From Sphaerolaimus hirsutus (Eukaryota; Nematoda; Chromadorea; Monhysterida; Sphaerolaimidae), in assembly GCA_964036195.1 (NCBI GenBank), contig OZ038452.1:2542001-2606000 (forward strand): a stretch of 64,000 bases of DNA, given 5' to 3'. Below, one piece after another: positions 24,601 through 36,929 of the stretch (within the stretch, counting starts at the first letter, position 1; each line of letters starts with the position of its first letter). The notes beneath the pieces were generated by a model. The model was not told the origin of the DNA and did no database searches. It saw only the letters and a program-made list of their open reading frames with translations. The translations under genes and the position numbers were made by a program.

Positions 24601-25123
24601 TATAAATATAAAATGACCTTGTTTCCGCTTGAGACAAACGTAAATCATGTTGCGTGAACAATTTCAAAACGAAACAAATTATAAATACCACACAATTACA
24701 TGACAGCTAAAAAAGAGTGGCCACCACGAATAGGGCCAACAAAAAATTGTACGGACATTTCCATTTTTCGTGAACTTTTAAAGTAATGTACTCACTCGTT
24801 CCCTACGTGTTTTCTGGAGAATACAATGGACCAAACTTGTATCGGCACAAAAAGACTGGAACATTATTTGGTCTCTTTGCAAATCTGTTTCCAAATTAAC
24901 ATCTCGCCAATTCACACGGTGAAAAAGGTCAACTCAACAAGCAAATTTTTTAACCAACTCATTTGCATAAATACGAGTGTTTCATTCTAAACTGCCCCCG
25001 TTCCGCCCACTCGAAAGAAAGGTCACGCCAAAAGCAAACAATGGAATCATTACTCACTCCTAATCCACATTAAATTAATCGACCAAGACACTCTCAAAGC
25101 TGCAATTAATCTCCACCTCGAAA

Positions 25124-28100
25124 ATGGACGCCAACACCGCAAACGCCACATCTGGCAACGTGCCAACTCTGTACGACTTGTTGACCTCGTGCGACCTGTG
25201 CGAGTATTATGCCGAGCTGCGCGCCCAGCTCAAAGTGCACACCGTGGAACATTTGCGCGATGTGAGGGACTCGGATCTGATCAATTTGGGAATGACCAAG
25301 CCTGAGGTTTGCGCGATGTTTTTGTTTTGGGGCTTGGCACTGGTCATTTACATGGATAGCTGGAATTTTGCCCTCTTCATTTTACCCGCATAAAATATTT
25401 TTGAGCGTGTACTTTGAATTTTCTCAAATTCAAACCTCCTTAAACTACCCTCTCGAAATAATCTGTCTCGGTCTGAGGGTGTGGGGAAATGAAACCCCCC
25501 CTTGAAATACCACCACCAGTTACAAACATTGGCTAAAAAAATCAAATTTCATAAAATTTCTGAGCAAATAATAGCCCTGCTTTCGAATAAGCCCCCGAAT
25601 AAAGCCCTCCTCAAATCTGCTGGTGTAATAGCGCCTCAAAATGAACTACCACTCACCACTTTGGCAGGTGCGCCGGCTGTGGCGTCAACTCGACCGGCAC
25701 TGCCCGCCCGGTCTGCTGGGCCGGCTGCGTCGGGCGCTGCACCACAACTCTGGCTCGGCGCCCGTGTCGGGCGGGGGCGGCGTGCCCGACGCGCCCGGCC
25801 AGTACATCATCGCGTCCAGCGCGATCACCCTGTGCAAGCTGCTCGGCAAGGGCGAGTTCGGCTCCGTGTGGCAGGCCGCTTGGACTGGCGCTCGGGCTAA
25901 TGGGCACTTACAGGTTTGTGAGGTTGTGGGGTATGGTGTCGGGGGTCTCCATCAGGGGTCTCCAGGATTTTGGCCCTCGCGGGGGCTGGATAGATAGCAA
26001 ATCGCTCCTCCGGAGGGATAGATAGCTGGAAAAATTTTCTGGGGGGGGGCTGGCGGGGGCACAATATATAGGCTTTTTCAAGGTTAAGTAGGCAGAAAGG
26101 GGAAAAAATCGCTAATAATCAGTTAAAAGTAGCCAAAAGTAGGTATCAAATGGCCAAAAATAGGTATATAACCATGTATATAGCCGGAAAGCACGATTTT
26201 GAAGGTGAAAAACTATAAAAAGGTGCGAACATTAGTGATTTTGAGCGAAAATTGGGGCAAAATTTCTCAAAAACCACTCCAGATAGATAGATAGCTGAGC
26301 GATTTGGGGGGGGTCTTTTGGGGTAGTAGCCAAAAATTTTGCCTCGGGATAGATAGATAGCTGAGCGGCCTCCGGGATAGATAGATAGCTGGCCGATTTG
26401 GGGGGGGGGCAGCCCCCCCCCCCCAGCCCCCCCCCCCTAGGAGACCCCTGGTCTCCATGATTTTGGCCCTCGCGGGGGTGGATAGATAGCAAATCGCTCC
26501 TCCGGAGGGGGGCTGGCGGGGGCACAATATATAGGCTTTTTCAAGGTTTAGAAGGCAGAATGGTGAAACAAATCGCTAATAATCAGTTAAAAGTAGCCAA
26601 AAGTAGGTATAAAATGGCTAAAAATAGTATGTAACCATGTATATAGACGGAAAGCACGATTTTGAAGGTGAAAAACTATAAAAAGGTGCGAAAATTAGTG
26701 ATTTTGAGCGAAAATTGGGGCAAAATTTCTCAAAAACCACTCCAGATAGATAGATAGCTGAGCGATTTGGGGGGGGGGGTCTTTGTCTTTTAACTACGTA
26801 TTTTACCCGAAAGATCGGTATTGATTGTTAAAATTAGCAAAATAATCAAAAATTCGTGATTTGTGTGAAAATTTGGGCAAAATCAATTACACAGCAAAAT
26901 TAAACCCAATTTCTGCCCACTGCCTGCCTTAATCCGGTCAGCTCTCAGGTCGCAGTGAAATGCTTATCACCGGAGCGAATGCAGTCAAACTTGCTCGACT
27001 TCCTACAAGAGGCGGCTATAATGCACAAAATTAGCCACGCGCATGTGGTCGCCATGCATGGAGTTGTGTTGGAGACTAAAATGATTATGCTGGTAAATGT
27101 TGAATTGGGAAGTTTTTTTAAATGAAAATTTGAAATGGAAATTGGAAATGGAAAAAGTGGAAATTTTCATTGGTGTTTCTATCAACTGACATCACTAAAT
27201 ATCTTTTTTTTAACCAAAAAACATGCCATAATAGCATATTGGACAACCAAATTATCATATACATATTTACTTGAAGCCCCTTTAAATTTTCGTTGGGGAA
27301 ATTATTTTTGCCAAACTCTATATTTCCTCTATACTCTATATTTCTGCCTTTATTTAACAGTGGGTTAATTATTTAAGGCAGCGGAATTATAGCCTATTGG
27401 AAACAATACGGTAACTAAAACGACATTTTCAAGCAAAAAAAAACAAGAACGAAAAACGTGTGTTCAACCAAAATCAAAACAACCCCTCAAATACCCCCCC
27501 CCCCAGGTATCAGAATTAGCACCTTTGCGTTCTCTATTGGAATGCGTCCGCGACGAAACTCTGCGCGCCAGTTTTCACGTGTACCGCCTGTGCACGTTCG
27601 CCGTGCAGATCTGTTCCGGCATGCAGTACTTGGAGTCGCACAAAATGATCCATCGGGATTTGGCCGCCAGGAATATTTTGGTGTTTAAATCGGATTTGGT
27701 TGGTTTTGGGGAGGGGGGTTGTTTTGTTGGTGTGTGGGTCAATCGTCCTGTACGCTGTACAAATGTCAACTGGTCCCCCTCCCAATTCAAAGCTTGCTTA
27801 TGATCCGATCAACGACGTTCAAGTGCAACGGTGTCGTAACATAGTATTGCGGTATGTACAAAGTCGGCATGACGTATGTGTGTATTTAATAATGCGCAGT
27901 GTTTCTCGTCGGCAAGCTTTGAATTGTGAATTGAATGGTTGACATTTGGTGCCGTTGTCAAATAGTGCGCGTAGGGCCAGCGAAGGTTCAGATTTTGCGT
28001 GGGAAAATTTTTTTGTCGGTAACTGGAAACGGCTGAAATTACTTTTTTGGTGATTTTTTTTGTATTTGCCCAAATAGGCTGCTTCAGTTTCGTAACTGGT

Positions 28101-31100
28101 CTAGTTGAATCCTAAATACGTCAAAAATAAATGTATAACATAGGTAAATAACTAAAAAAATAATTGAAAGTACAGCGTACATATTTAGCTGATCAATTAT
28201 AGCTGATTGATTAGATGATTAATTATGGATCCTGTTTGGATGCACAAATTAGAAGTGTGTATTATGTTTCATGTCTACTTTCTGGATGACGGAAAGTAAA
28301 ATATTTATTTTTGAAGAATTTTTCATCACAATTCTCATAAAAAATTTCAGGTGAAAATCTCTGATTTCGGGCTCAGCCGCGCGCTGGGAAGTACGGAAGA
28401 TTATTATCGAGGCAATTTCACTGCATCACTGAAATTGCCGATTGCCTGGTGAGTTTTAATAGATTTTTTTGCAATTGCGATATTTTGATGTCGAAATTTA
28501 AAAATGTTTATTTGAATAAAATCGTTTTGTATACCCCGATAATATTTTGAAAAATTATTGTTATTATTATTATTACTTGAACCTTAATCGGTGCGACACT
28601 AACGAAATCGTATCCTAATGTAGTAATTGATCAAGTATCGGGAATGATACACATCGATCTTGAAAAAAAAACTTTTTTTAAAATATATTTAATAGTCATA
28701 TCATCGTTCAAAGGCTGCCCATTCTAAATATCTATTTTTAGATAAATTTAAAATCCACTTATTTATTCCATTGACCATACGTTTAATAACGAAACTCCAA
28801 CACATTATTAAAAAAATCATTGAAAAACGTCCGAAAAACCCAACCTAGGTGCGCCCCGGAATGCATCACGCATCTACGTTTCACCAGCGCCAGTGACGTT
28901 TGGTCGTTTGGCGTTACGTTGTGGGAAATGTTTACGTACGGTTTTCAACCTTGGGCCGGCCGCAGCGGCGGGGAAATTCTCGCCGCTGTCGATAAACCCA
29001 AAAGCGATCGATTGAGTCGACCGGACGCGTGTCCGACTGAACATTACGATTTAATGTTGAAATGTTGGCAACATGACGCTGGAAAGAGACCCAATTTTGA
29101 GAGGCTGTGCGGGATTTTAGGGGAGGTTCGCGCTTGTTTATGTTTTTCTTCTTGTTGTTGAAGTAGTTTTTAACATGTGACTAAGGCAGGGGGCGGGTCT
29201 GTTTTACTATTTATCTATAATTATAAGGTGTCTTGTGAATTTTTTTGCATTCAAGTACGAATGTTTATTACGTTACAATATACATGAAAAATACACGACT
29301 CAATTGTTCTATCTTTAATATATCCATGTAGCGTATTGAATGTCAATATTAGCTTTTCTAAATTTTCAATTTAAATTTTAATTAAACTTTCAATATCGCA
29401 CTTAGGGTTGGCCGATGTTTTTTTTTAAACGTTTTTTATTAAAAAAAACGTTTTTTTTTAAAAAAAAACATGACGTCCGAAATGTTTTTTTTTTAAAAAA
29501 AACATCGGCCGAAATTTTTAGTACTAAGCACTAGGTATTTTGCAAAATTTTTGCGCGCAAGCGCGCAATTTCACACACAAATTGACATTGGTGGTTGTTT
29601 TCATTGGTTTTGTGGCATTTTTAGTATCAAAGTATCCATTTCTATGTGCTACCATGGGTTAATAAGCCGTCATATGTTGCTGTAGTATATAATATTGAGG
29701 TAATGTGCTTCCATGTACCTCCACAGTGTGTAACTTCACTCTCAAAGTAACAACCTCCCTTTATAACCTTGTTTGATCACTATTCCGTGCCAAACTTTAC
29801 CTGAAGTCACGAACATTCGACTATAAGGCGATATACGAACGATATGTTGACAAAAAATGGATATTTTTGACACAAATCACCACTTATAATGCTATCCCAT
29901 GGCTCCACAGACATTATATGGTCATATATAACATCACAGAGTATTGCCACTGTCTGATATACCTATATATGTTGACACAAGGTCACATCTGGGAGCTTTT
30001 AAAAAAAAACGTTTTTTATTAAAAAAAAACGTTTTTTTTTTAAAAAAAACGTTTTTTTTTTTAAAAAACGTTTTTTTTTTTTTAAAAACATCGAGTTAAA
30101 AAAAAACGTTTTTTTTCCAACCCTAATCGCACTCGCATATTCGATTCTCTACATATTCAAAATAAACTAATTTATGGCCAATTTTCAGATTATGCCCGAT
30201 CGAGTGAAAGCGGTGCTTGATTTTCACGATGGACAGCCAGATCACCTGCAGTATGCCAAATCGACAGTGATCACTGTTATTGATAAAACGTCTGTTGATT
30301 TTTTTCGCTGGTGTATATGTTTTAAGTCAAGTGGCAGATAAATGTATAAGTGACCGCGATTTTCTTTTCGAAATTTACCTGTCACTGACACTTATATGTT
30401 GATTTATCACTTGACACACCACTTGATTTCACTTAGCACTTTCCTTGTCACTAGCCGACATGGCCCAGATCCAAATAGCCCCCCCCCCACACAGTCCACC
30501 ACTATACCCCGATGGCTACTATTGGAAGGGCGTTCTATCATCTGGTCGCACGGGACTATTTCTCCCCGGCAACACCATAGCGCACATTGGCGCTGGTGCC
30601 AGTAGCGCCAAGGTCACCTTGGCGCCGGGGCCTGGCGCCAAGGGGCAGAATAGAGTGTCGCCAGTAAATGGCGCCGTTTCTGATGCTGGTTGGTTGACGG
30701 TTATTTTTGTGGACGGGTTTGTGTTTCTCTTAAGAATACATTATTAGTTGACATTTCGGTACTCGATTCTTATCATTTGACATTTGAAACGCTTCGAAAC
30801 TGATTCATTATTTATTGTAGATTGCACCTGCATGCGTAAGCTCAGATGTCCTGGGTGTTTCATGTGGGGCAGGCCTGATACGCACATCTGCCCGTTACGT
30901 ACATTTGCCCGTCTTTTTCACTTGACACTTTTTCAAGTGATTTTCAGATATGAGTAAAGTGAAAAAAGTTGCGCAATGACATTAGTTAACTTTTTTCACT
31001 TCACTCATATTTGAAAATCACTTTAAAGTGTCAAGTGAAAAAAACGGGCAGATGTGCGTATCAGTGCACCCCCGTTTCATGTCAACTGCAAATACTCGTT

Positions 31101-34100
31101 GTCCTCCTGGGGTGTGGGATGTCCACGGATGCTGGGTCAAATGAACACGTAGAAATTCAAACCGGGCTTGACCCGTTACAGATGCTTCGTGGAAGTCGCC
31201 GCTCAAGTTGTTCACAGGCGGGCTGCACATAACTTCGTCGGGTCGGGCAGAGGCGGCCAGCGCCAGCCCGCCCCAGTTGTCGCCCCCTATTGAAGTGCAG
31301 CAAATGTGCGTTTCGTGGTTGTTGACACTTGTTGGCAACTGAAGTTACTTGTCAACTGGTTTCAATGTCAATCTGTGATCCGCTCTGTGATCTGTGATCG
31401 CTCTGTGATCCGTTAAATCTGAATTAACATAAAACCAGTTGACATCAAATAGTGTATTCAGTGCCAATGTATTTTAGGTACCTAGTTGGGAAACGCCGGG
31501 TATTTGATGCCAGGCTTGAACTTCCAGTCGTGTTGCCCGATTTTTTACCTCAAGTCATAAATATGACAATTGAAAAAAGATTAAATACGTACCCGTGAAC
31601 AACTTACGCAAATACCCGCGCACTTGAATAATATAATCAAACTTCTCTAAATGTGGCACTTTATTTTGCAGTGGCCCAGTGCCTTTGAACGGCGCCGTGG
31701 TGCCGCACCAGCTGCTTTCAAGTTCCATGGGAAAATTAGATAGACGCAGCCGCACGCCGCAGAGTGCCGTGCCCACACGCAAACGTACGTTTGAACGTTT
31801 GAACGTTTTTTGGACGTTTTTTTGAGGTGGGGAGAAAATTGATACCATATCTCGTTGTCGATTTGAGTTTACCTAAGTAGAAATACTCCGACTACTGTTA
31901 TGGAGTAAAAATATAATTCATCACGGTAACTCAATTGTGTTCAAAACTTATTTCGGCCGTAAAATAGTGCGTGGCTACTCTAGTGCTACATTGAGGGGTT
32001 TTCCTAAAGTGTATTTTCACCACTAGTCCCTAAAATTAAAGTATCAAAATTTCATTTTCAAATCGTAATTTGACATCATTAGCCACAGGCCCTATTCAAA
32101 AATACACAAAATAAAAAGTGTAAAAATACTCAGCGATGCATCTTAACGTCACGCCGCCGCCGCGGCCAGAAAGACCGAAACAAATTCAATGCAGCCCCCG
32201 TGAAAACTTCGCCAATGGCAAGGCTCTGTGTGCAGAAATCGGCGAAAATTCGACAAACAGATTGTGCAGAAATTCGACAAACGGCAATGACAATGATTCT
32301 TTGAATGAAGATGTCTCCATTTCAATGGAGAATGAGAATGGGATTAGTGGACAAATTGGTTGGTGATTTTGAATAGTTTGTCCGAGTGTTTATGGAGTAG
32401 CGATTTCTAGGGTGACACGGTAGGGCTTTGCGGTTAACGGTACGGTAAATTTCTAACATTGCGGTTAACGGTACGGTACGCTAGATTTTTCAAAAATGCG
32501 GTACAGTACCGTAAATTCTGCCACCCTAGTGATTTCGCCTAGCTGTTTAGTAGCTGCTCAGGCCACTCAGGATCACTCAGAAATACATACCGTATTTCTT
32601 AGAATAAAAGAGCGCCGTTATAATATTTACCATCAAGTTTTTTTACCTGTCGTTCCATTTAAACCATAATCATCAATTCAAAAAACACACGAAACATTTA
32701 ATCACAGTGTCATATCCAATAATTTTGAGCGGGGGGGGGGGGGCTTCCATTTATACCGTAACAGAGTGCTTCATTGAATTTCTTTTTTAAATTCCTCAAT
32801 CATGCTTACAAATCCAAAAGGTTAAGCACACATGCTCAGACAATCCACCAGTTGGGAACCCCGCGCCCCAAAGCCGCCAATATTTCGAAGATGCCCTTCT
32901 GTCGTTGGAAGTTTGCCAACAATTCAATGCTGAAACTGAACGACTTATTACCGAGGTGGGGGTTTGCGAGGTGGACGACGACAAATCAGGCAATTTAGAA
33001 AATAGAAAGCGTGACGGAAAACTGAGGCCGGTGTCCAATGCGGACGCCAGGTTGCTGGCTGATTTGCGTGCCGAAGCTGAGCGCATGGCTGTCAAGGTTC
33101 GATTTCTGCCTGAGAGCTTGCATTTTTTTGCACTGCTTTAAAATTATTATGGATACTTGTTGAAAATGCCTGAAAATTTTACTGGCTGTTTGTACTTGAT
33201 TTCGTCAGAAGATAGTGTTGGTCACATATTTTTTAGTTATTTTTTACATATCTACAAATATAATAAATTTTCATTTAATTTACTTGTCATTATGTTACAT
33301 GCCAGGCGATTATAATAAATTTTGCGTGTATTTGTGCAGGGTTTGGCACAAGATCGCCGCTTCCCGCTACCTGATACAGATGCTGAGAACGATTATACCC
33401 AGAAAATGTACGAATTGAAACGGAGAATTCGGTGTGTCTTAAAATTTAGCAACATTGAAATTTGACTCAATGTAGCTGGATAGTGCGGAAAATATTGGTT
33501 TTTGTAACATTGTTGTGAACAATCAACACCTACATAGTTTCCCATTAGAAACTAATTATAAAACTACATTTGCAGTTTCACATTCCCCTCAACATTCATT
33601 CTCCGAAAACCTTAAAATCCCCACTCGCAGGGAGCTAACCGGCCGCTTAACACCTCCCACACCGCCAGACACCCCCAACGAAAACAATAACACACAAATC
33701 GCGAGTCAAAACGGTCAACAAAGCAAGCCTCCGAGACCGAACATGTTTACCTACGGCAAGCTCGGCAACGGCCGCACCGACACCGATGCCAATGAAAATC
33801 CCAGTGTACATGGTCATGGACAATGGACACCAGGTGCTACTCCCAGACCCTCTAAAATGTTGTGTCGTCGTGCAAAGTGTCAAAAGTCATGTAAAATGCC
33901 GTGGAAAACGGCTAACAGCGTTCGCAATTTTCCAAGCATTTTATATGACTTTTGACACTTTACATGACACTTTACAGGGCATTTTACAGGGTCTGGGAGT
34001 TCCCTTAGAAGCTGAAGATGCGTACAAACTGCTGGTGGAATGCGGAACTAGGTTGAGAGAAATGGATTTGGATCAGGGGGGTCAAATTCAACGTGATACC

Positions 34101-35960
34101 CCGGGGGTGCCAGAGAAGGCGGGAAAGGGGGTGCCGCCGAAGGTACCCCCAAAACCGAAAATGGATTCGCGGTTTGTGGTTTTGACTTTTTGTTGGTGTG
34201 TGAACATGTGTTGTCAGTTGTGAGTGGTGCCTAGGGTTGGAAAAAAAACTTTTTTTTAACTCGATGTTTTTTTTATAAAAAAACGTTGTTTTTTTAAAGC
34301 TCCCAGATATGACCTAGTGTCAACATATATAGGTATATCAGACACTGGCAATACTCTGTGAGGTTAAATATGACCATATAATGGCTGTGGAGCCATGGGA
34401 TAGCATTATAAGTGGTGATTTGTGTCAAAAATATCCATTTTTCGTCAACATATCGTTTGTATATCGCCTTATAGTCGAATGTTCGTGACTTCAGGTAAAG
34501 TTTGGCACGGAATGGTGATCAAACAAGGTTATAAAAGGAGATTGTTACTTTGGGAGTGAAGTTACACACTGTGGAGGTACATGGAAGCACATTACCTCAA
34601 TATTATATATTACAGCAACATATGTCGGCTTATTCACCCATGGTAGCACATAGAAATGGATGTTTTGATACTAAAAATGCAACAAAACCAATGAAAACAA
34701 CCACCAATGTCAATTTGTGTGTGAAATTGCACGCTTGCGCACAAAAATTTTGCAAAATACCTAGTGCTTAGTACTAAAAATTTCGGCCGATGTTTATTTA
34801 AAAAAAAAACATGACGTCCAAAATGTTTTTTTTATTTTAAAAAACGTTTAAAAAAAACATCGGCCAACCCTAGTGGTGCCTGGCGTCATTATATCAGTAC
34901 ACGGATAAAATGGTGCCCCCACAACCCCCCCACAACCCTCACTCCCAAAGTAACAACCTCATTTTATAACCTTGTTTCATCACTATTCCGTGCCAAACTT
35001 TACCTGAAGTCACGAACATTCGACTATAAGGCGATATACGAATGTTTCGACAAAAAAATAAATATATTTGACACAAATCACCACTTATAATGCTATCCCA
35101 TGGCTCAACGGCCATTATATGGTCATATATAACATCACAGAGTATTGCCACTGTCTGATATACCTATCTATGTTGACACAAGGTCATATCTAGGAGCTTT
35201 AAAAAAAACGTTTTTTATTTTTAAAAAAACATCGAGTTAAAAAAACCTTTTTTTCCAACCCTACCCCCAACCACATAAATATACCTATACCTTCCCACTT
35301 CCCCAGTCGACTAGCGGAACTGCGTCGCGGGGACGAACAGAGCTCCAGTGGCCCCGCCCACTCGCTGCCGGCAATGTCCTTCGAATCGTGCGACAAATAC
35401 GAACTGCTCAGTTTCGTGGTGCAGGCGCTTGAGAAGCGACAAATTGGGGCTGAATCTCTTTGTGGGGATCAGGCGCTCGGGTGTGTGGGGGTGTTTTTAA
35501 AGTGTTTTTGACCATTTGAAAAACAGTTTTTTTAAACAAGCGTCGAAAGCGTTTTGTAAAATACAGCAGTTGGAATCTTCAGGACTTTTTCACTAGGTAC
35601 TCGCAAATTTTCGCGCGATTTCACATGCGAATTAACGTTTGGGGTTGGTATCCTTCTGCCTTAATTGAAGAAATGTTATTTTAGCAGATTTTCATCTTTT
35701 TAATGTCTTCTTCACCCGCGAAAAAGCTTATACAGTGGACCAACCCCCCCTCGAACTCACCGCCAAGCCCTCTCAAAATTTTTTATTCACCTGTCCTTCC
35801 CTTTTTTTCTAACCCCTGCGACGATCAAAATCCTGGAGACCCCTGCCGCTGAGATTTTACTTTTTGTAACAGAATATGTTGAAATAACTCTCTTCATTTC
35901 AGCGGCGAGTTACATTCTGCGACCAGCGAAGCCGATATCGACTTGCCAGTGAGAATGTAG
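25124..35960 (+). CDS. TNK2: ACK/TNK2-like non-receptor tyrosine kinase
   Basis: Seventeen coding exons: 25124-25306, 25668-25913, 26949-27092, 27507-27698, 28351-28448, 28849-29125, 30189-30289, 30495-30688, 31182-31305, 31672-31784, 32134-32358, 32840-33096, 33340-33431, 33631-33833, 34009-34171, 35307-35480 and 35903-35960. All phases agree, and the 2844 nt encode 947 aa. The N-terminal SAM-like domain (LYDLLTSCDLCEYYAEL) is followed by a tyrosine kinase: GKGEFGSV loop from residue 121, VAVK lysine 147, HRDLAARN with Asp242, DFG 260-262, then CAPE and DVWSFGVTLWEMFTYG. Next is an SH3 (AVLDF about 388, YYWKG about 422-426) divided between exons 7 and 8, then a Pro-rich tail (TPPPRPERP, VPPKVPPKP). 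This order is typical of ACK, which works downstream of Cdc42 and EGFR at membranes. I see no intact CRIB motif after the SH3. Exon 9 (weak acceptor) is the least certain. Intron 14 is almost entirely one MITE. Confidence 0.93.
25953..26450. mobile_element. hAT-9: CAGGGGTCTCC element with 8-bp TSD, inserted in its own sibling
   Basis: 498 bp, ends CAGGGGTCTCCAGG and TAGGAGACCCCTG. The perfect duplication GTCTCCAT lies at 25945-25952 and 26451-26458, in ACK intron 2. The sequence to the right (26459 on: GATTTTGGCCCTCGCGGGGG) repeats the element's own 5' interior, and the sequence to the left (GGGGTCTCCAT) matches its own tip. The target was therefore another copy of the same family. The interior has GATAGATAGC repeats and G-runs, with no transposase. 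Confidence 0.88.
26459..26792. mobile_element. host copy of hAT-9 (3' part missing)
   Basis: Parallels 25967-26310 at an offset of about 463-493 bp, with shared CAAATCGCTCCTCCGGAGG, GGCACAATATATAGGC and AAACCACTCCAGATAG. It stops at a G-run before CTTTGTCTTTTAAC. Its 5' tip is the GGGGTCTCCAT at 25942-25952. Confidence 0.75.
27740..27990. mobile_element. decayed CACAC/TGTCAACTGG MITE in ACK intron 4
   Basis: Contains ACAAATGTCAACTGGTCCC with CAATTCAAAGCTTGC and, mirrored, GCAAGCTTTGAATTG and TTGACATTTGGTGCCG. The same words occur in the elements at 36767, 41773 and 60632. Confidence 0.55.
29403..30125. mobile_element. hAT-2: TAGGGTTGG element with 8-bp TSD
   Basis: 723 bp in ACK intron 6. 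Ends TAGGGTTGGCCGATG and TTTCCAACCCTA. Perfect duplication ATCGCACT (29395-29402, 30126-30133). Both ends carry long A/T tracts interrupted by AACGTT that can fold on each other. The interior (GTGATTTGTGTCAAAAATATCC in complement) is shared with the two copies in ACK intron 15. Confidence 0.88.
30865..31073. mobile_element. hAT-6: 209-bp TGATACGC MITE with 8-bp TSD
   Basis: Lies in ACK intron 8, just before exon 9. Ends GGGCAGGCCTGATACGCACA and GTGCGTATCAGTGCACCCCC. Perfect duplication GTTTCATG (30857-30864, 31074-31081). The interior is a near-perfect hairpin (TTTTTCACTTGACACTTTTT, GATTTTCAGATATGAGT). The sibling at 38553-38761 is also 209 bp. Confidence 0.88.
33839..34000. mobile_element. 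MITE that forms almost all of ACK intron 14
   Basis: A 162-bp TGTAAAATG-family element with ends ACTCCCAGACCC and GGGTCTGGGAGT. The intron it occupies runs 33834-34008 (175 nt), so only GTGCT at the donor side and TCCCTTAG at the acceptor side are not element sequence. Removing the intron joins ..GQWTP to EAEDAYKLL in frame (phase 1). Reading through it gives stop codons and a frame change. Alternative acceptors inside the element (TTTTACAG) lead to an early stop, which supports the junctions given. No target duplication is readable. Confidence 0.8.
34232..34872. mobile_element. hAT-2 element with 8-bp TSD, opposite orientation
   Basis: 641 bp in ACK intron 15. Ends TAGGGTTGGAAAAAAAAC and AACATCGGCCAACCCTA. 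Perfect duplication GTGGTGCC (34224-34231, 34873-34880). The interior is the complement of the 29403-30125 copy. Confidence 0.88.
34936..35263. mobile_element. hAT-2 element, left part missing
   Basis: Begins inside the family sequence (CACTCCCAAAGTAACAACC) and runs to TTTTTCCAACCCTA at 35263, only 44 bp before ACK exon 16. It is inverted relative to the neighbour at 34232, so the two can pair in the same pre-mRNA. Confidence 0.8.
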
Positions 35961-36766
35961 AAAAGTGTATATCATACATTTGTATATGAAAGCGTTATTA
36001 TCAGAAGGTTGCCTACTTAACACAACTCGTGTTGCATTCAAAAATTCATGCAACAATTACCCCACCCATTTATTTTTCGACAAGCATTTCTTTCCCAAGA
36101 TTTTTATATTTTCATTTAATTGAATTCTTTTTTAGAATTAGCTGATTTAGCTGTTTATCAGATTTTTTTACAAATATTCATGACTACCGGCTTTGCTTTG
36201 TTTACTAGGGCTTTGGTGCTTTATCGTTTCAGACATTCTATATAACGCATTAACTCGAATAAGTGCCACACCAATAACAGTTTTTCACGGCGAGTAGGGT
36301 TTAACGACATGTCCATATCGAATATCGCTTTTTTTTGTCGAAGGACGCTTTAGTATTGAAGTGAAATGAAATGAGTGAAATGGATGGCGCCAGTATTTGA
36401 ATTATACCAAGGTGTCATTTTCTGGCACTTTTCGGTTACTAATCTTGGCTATCCTTGATTATTGGTCCTTTTCTTATTTTGAAATAATGAAAAAAATTTC
36501 ATTACAAATAATCTCTTTGGCACTTTTTCGAGGTAAATCCGCATTTGCTTCTCAGTCTGTCAGGAAAATTCCATATTTTCGATTACCAAAAAAAATGTTT
36601 TTTGTTTTTCTGTATTTTTCGTGCCTTTTTGGATATCTAAAGGTGCTTTTCGCTCTAAGAGCCGTGTTGCCTGATGTTTTTAAATTTTTGACATTTGTTT
36701 GAAACGCGACATATTGCATAAAATGCCATCACTATTTAGAAATCTGTTTACTCTCTATGCATTAAT

Positions 36767-36929
36767 GGGCCCCCACACGCTAGTTGACATCGACACCAAA
36801 TGTCAACTGGTTCCGATCCCAATTCAAAGCTTGCGTTTGAACGTCGTTCGTCGGCTCGTCAGCAGGCTTTGAATCGGGATCGGAACCAGTTGGCATTTAG
36901 TGTCGATGTGAACTAGCGTGTGGGGGGCC
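36767..36929. mobile_element. PIF/Harbinger-like MITE, 3-bp TSD AAT
   Basis: Ends GGGCCCCCACACGCTAGTTG and its complement. AAT on both sides (36764-36766, 36930-36932). The arms contain TGTCAACTGGTTCCGATCCC and complement. No coding content. Confidence 0.75.

Noticed and set aside
25941..26792. Simple tandem duplication
   Set aside because: The 8-bp TSD and inverted ends show a transposon inserted in a sibling copy.
31018..31338. Minus-strand ORF of 106 codons with a CRIB-like SPPVNNL stretch
   Set aside because: It overlaps a hAT-6 MITE and ACK exon 9 in antisense; the forward exon joins its neighbours in phase.
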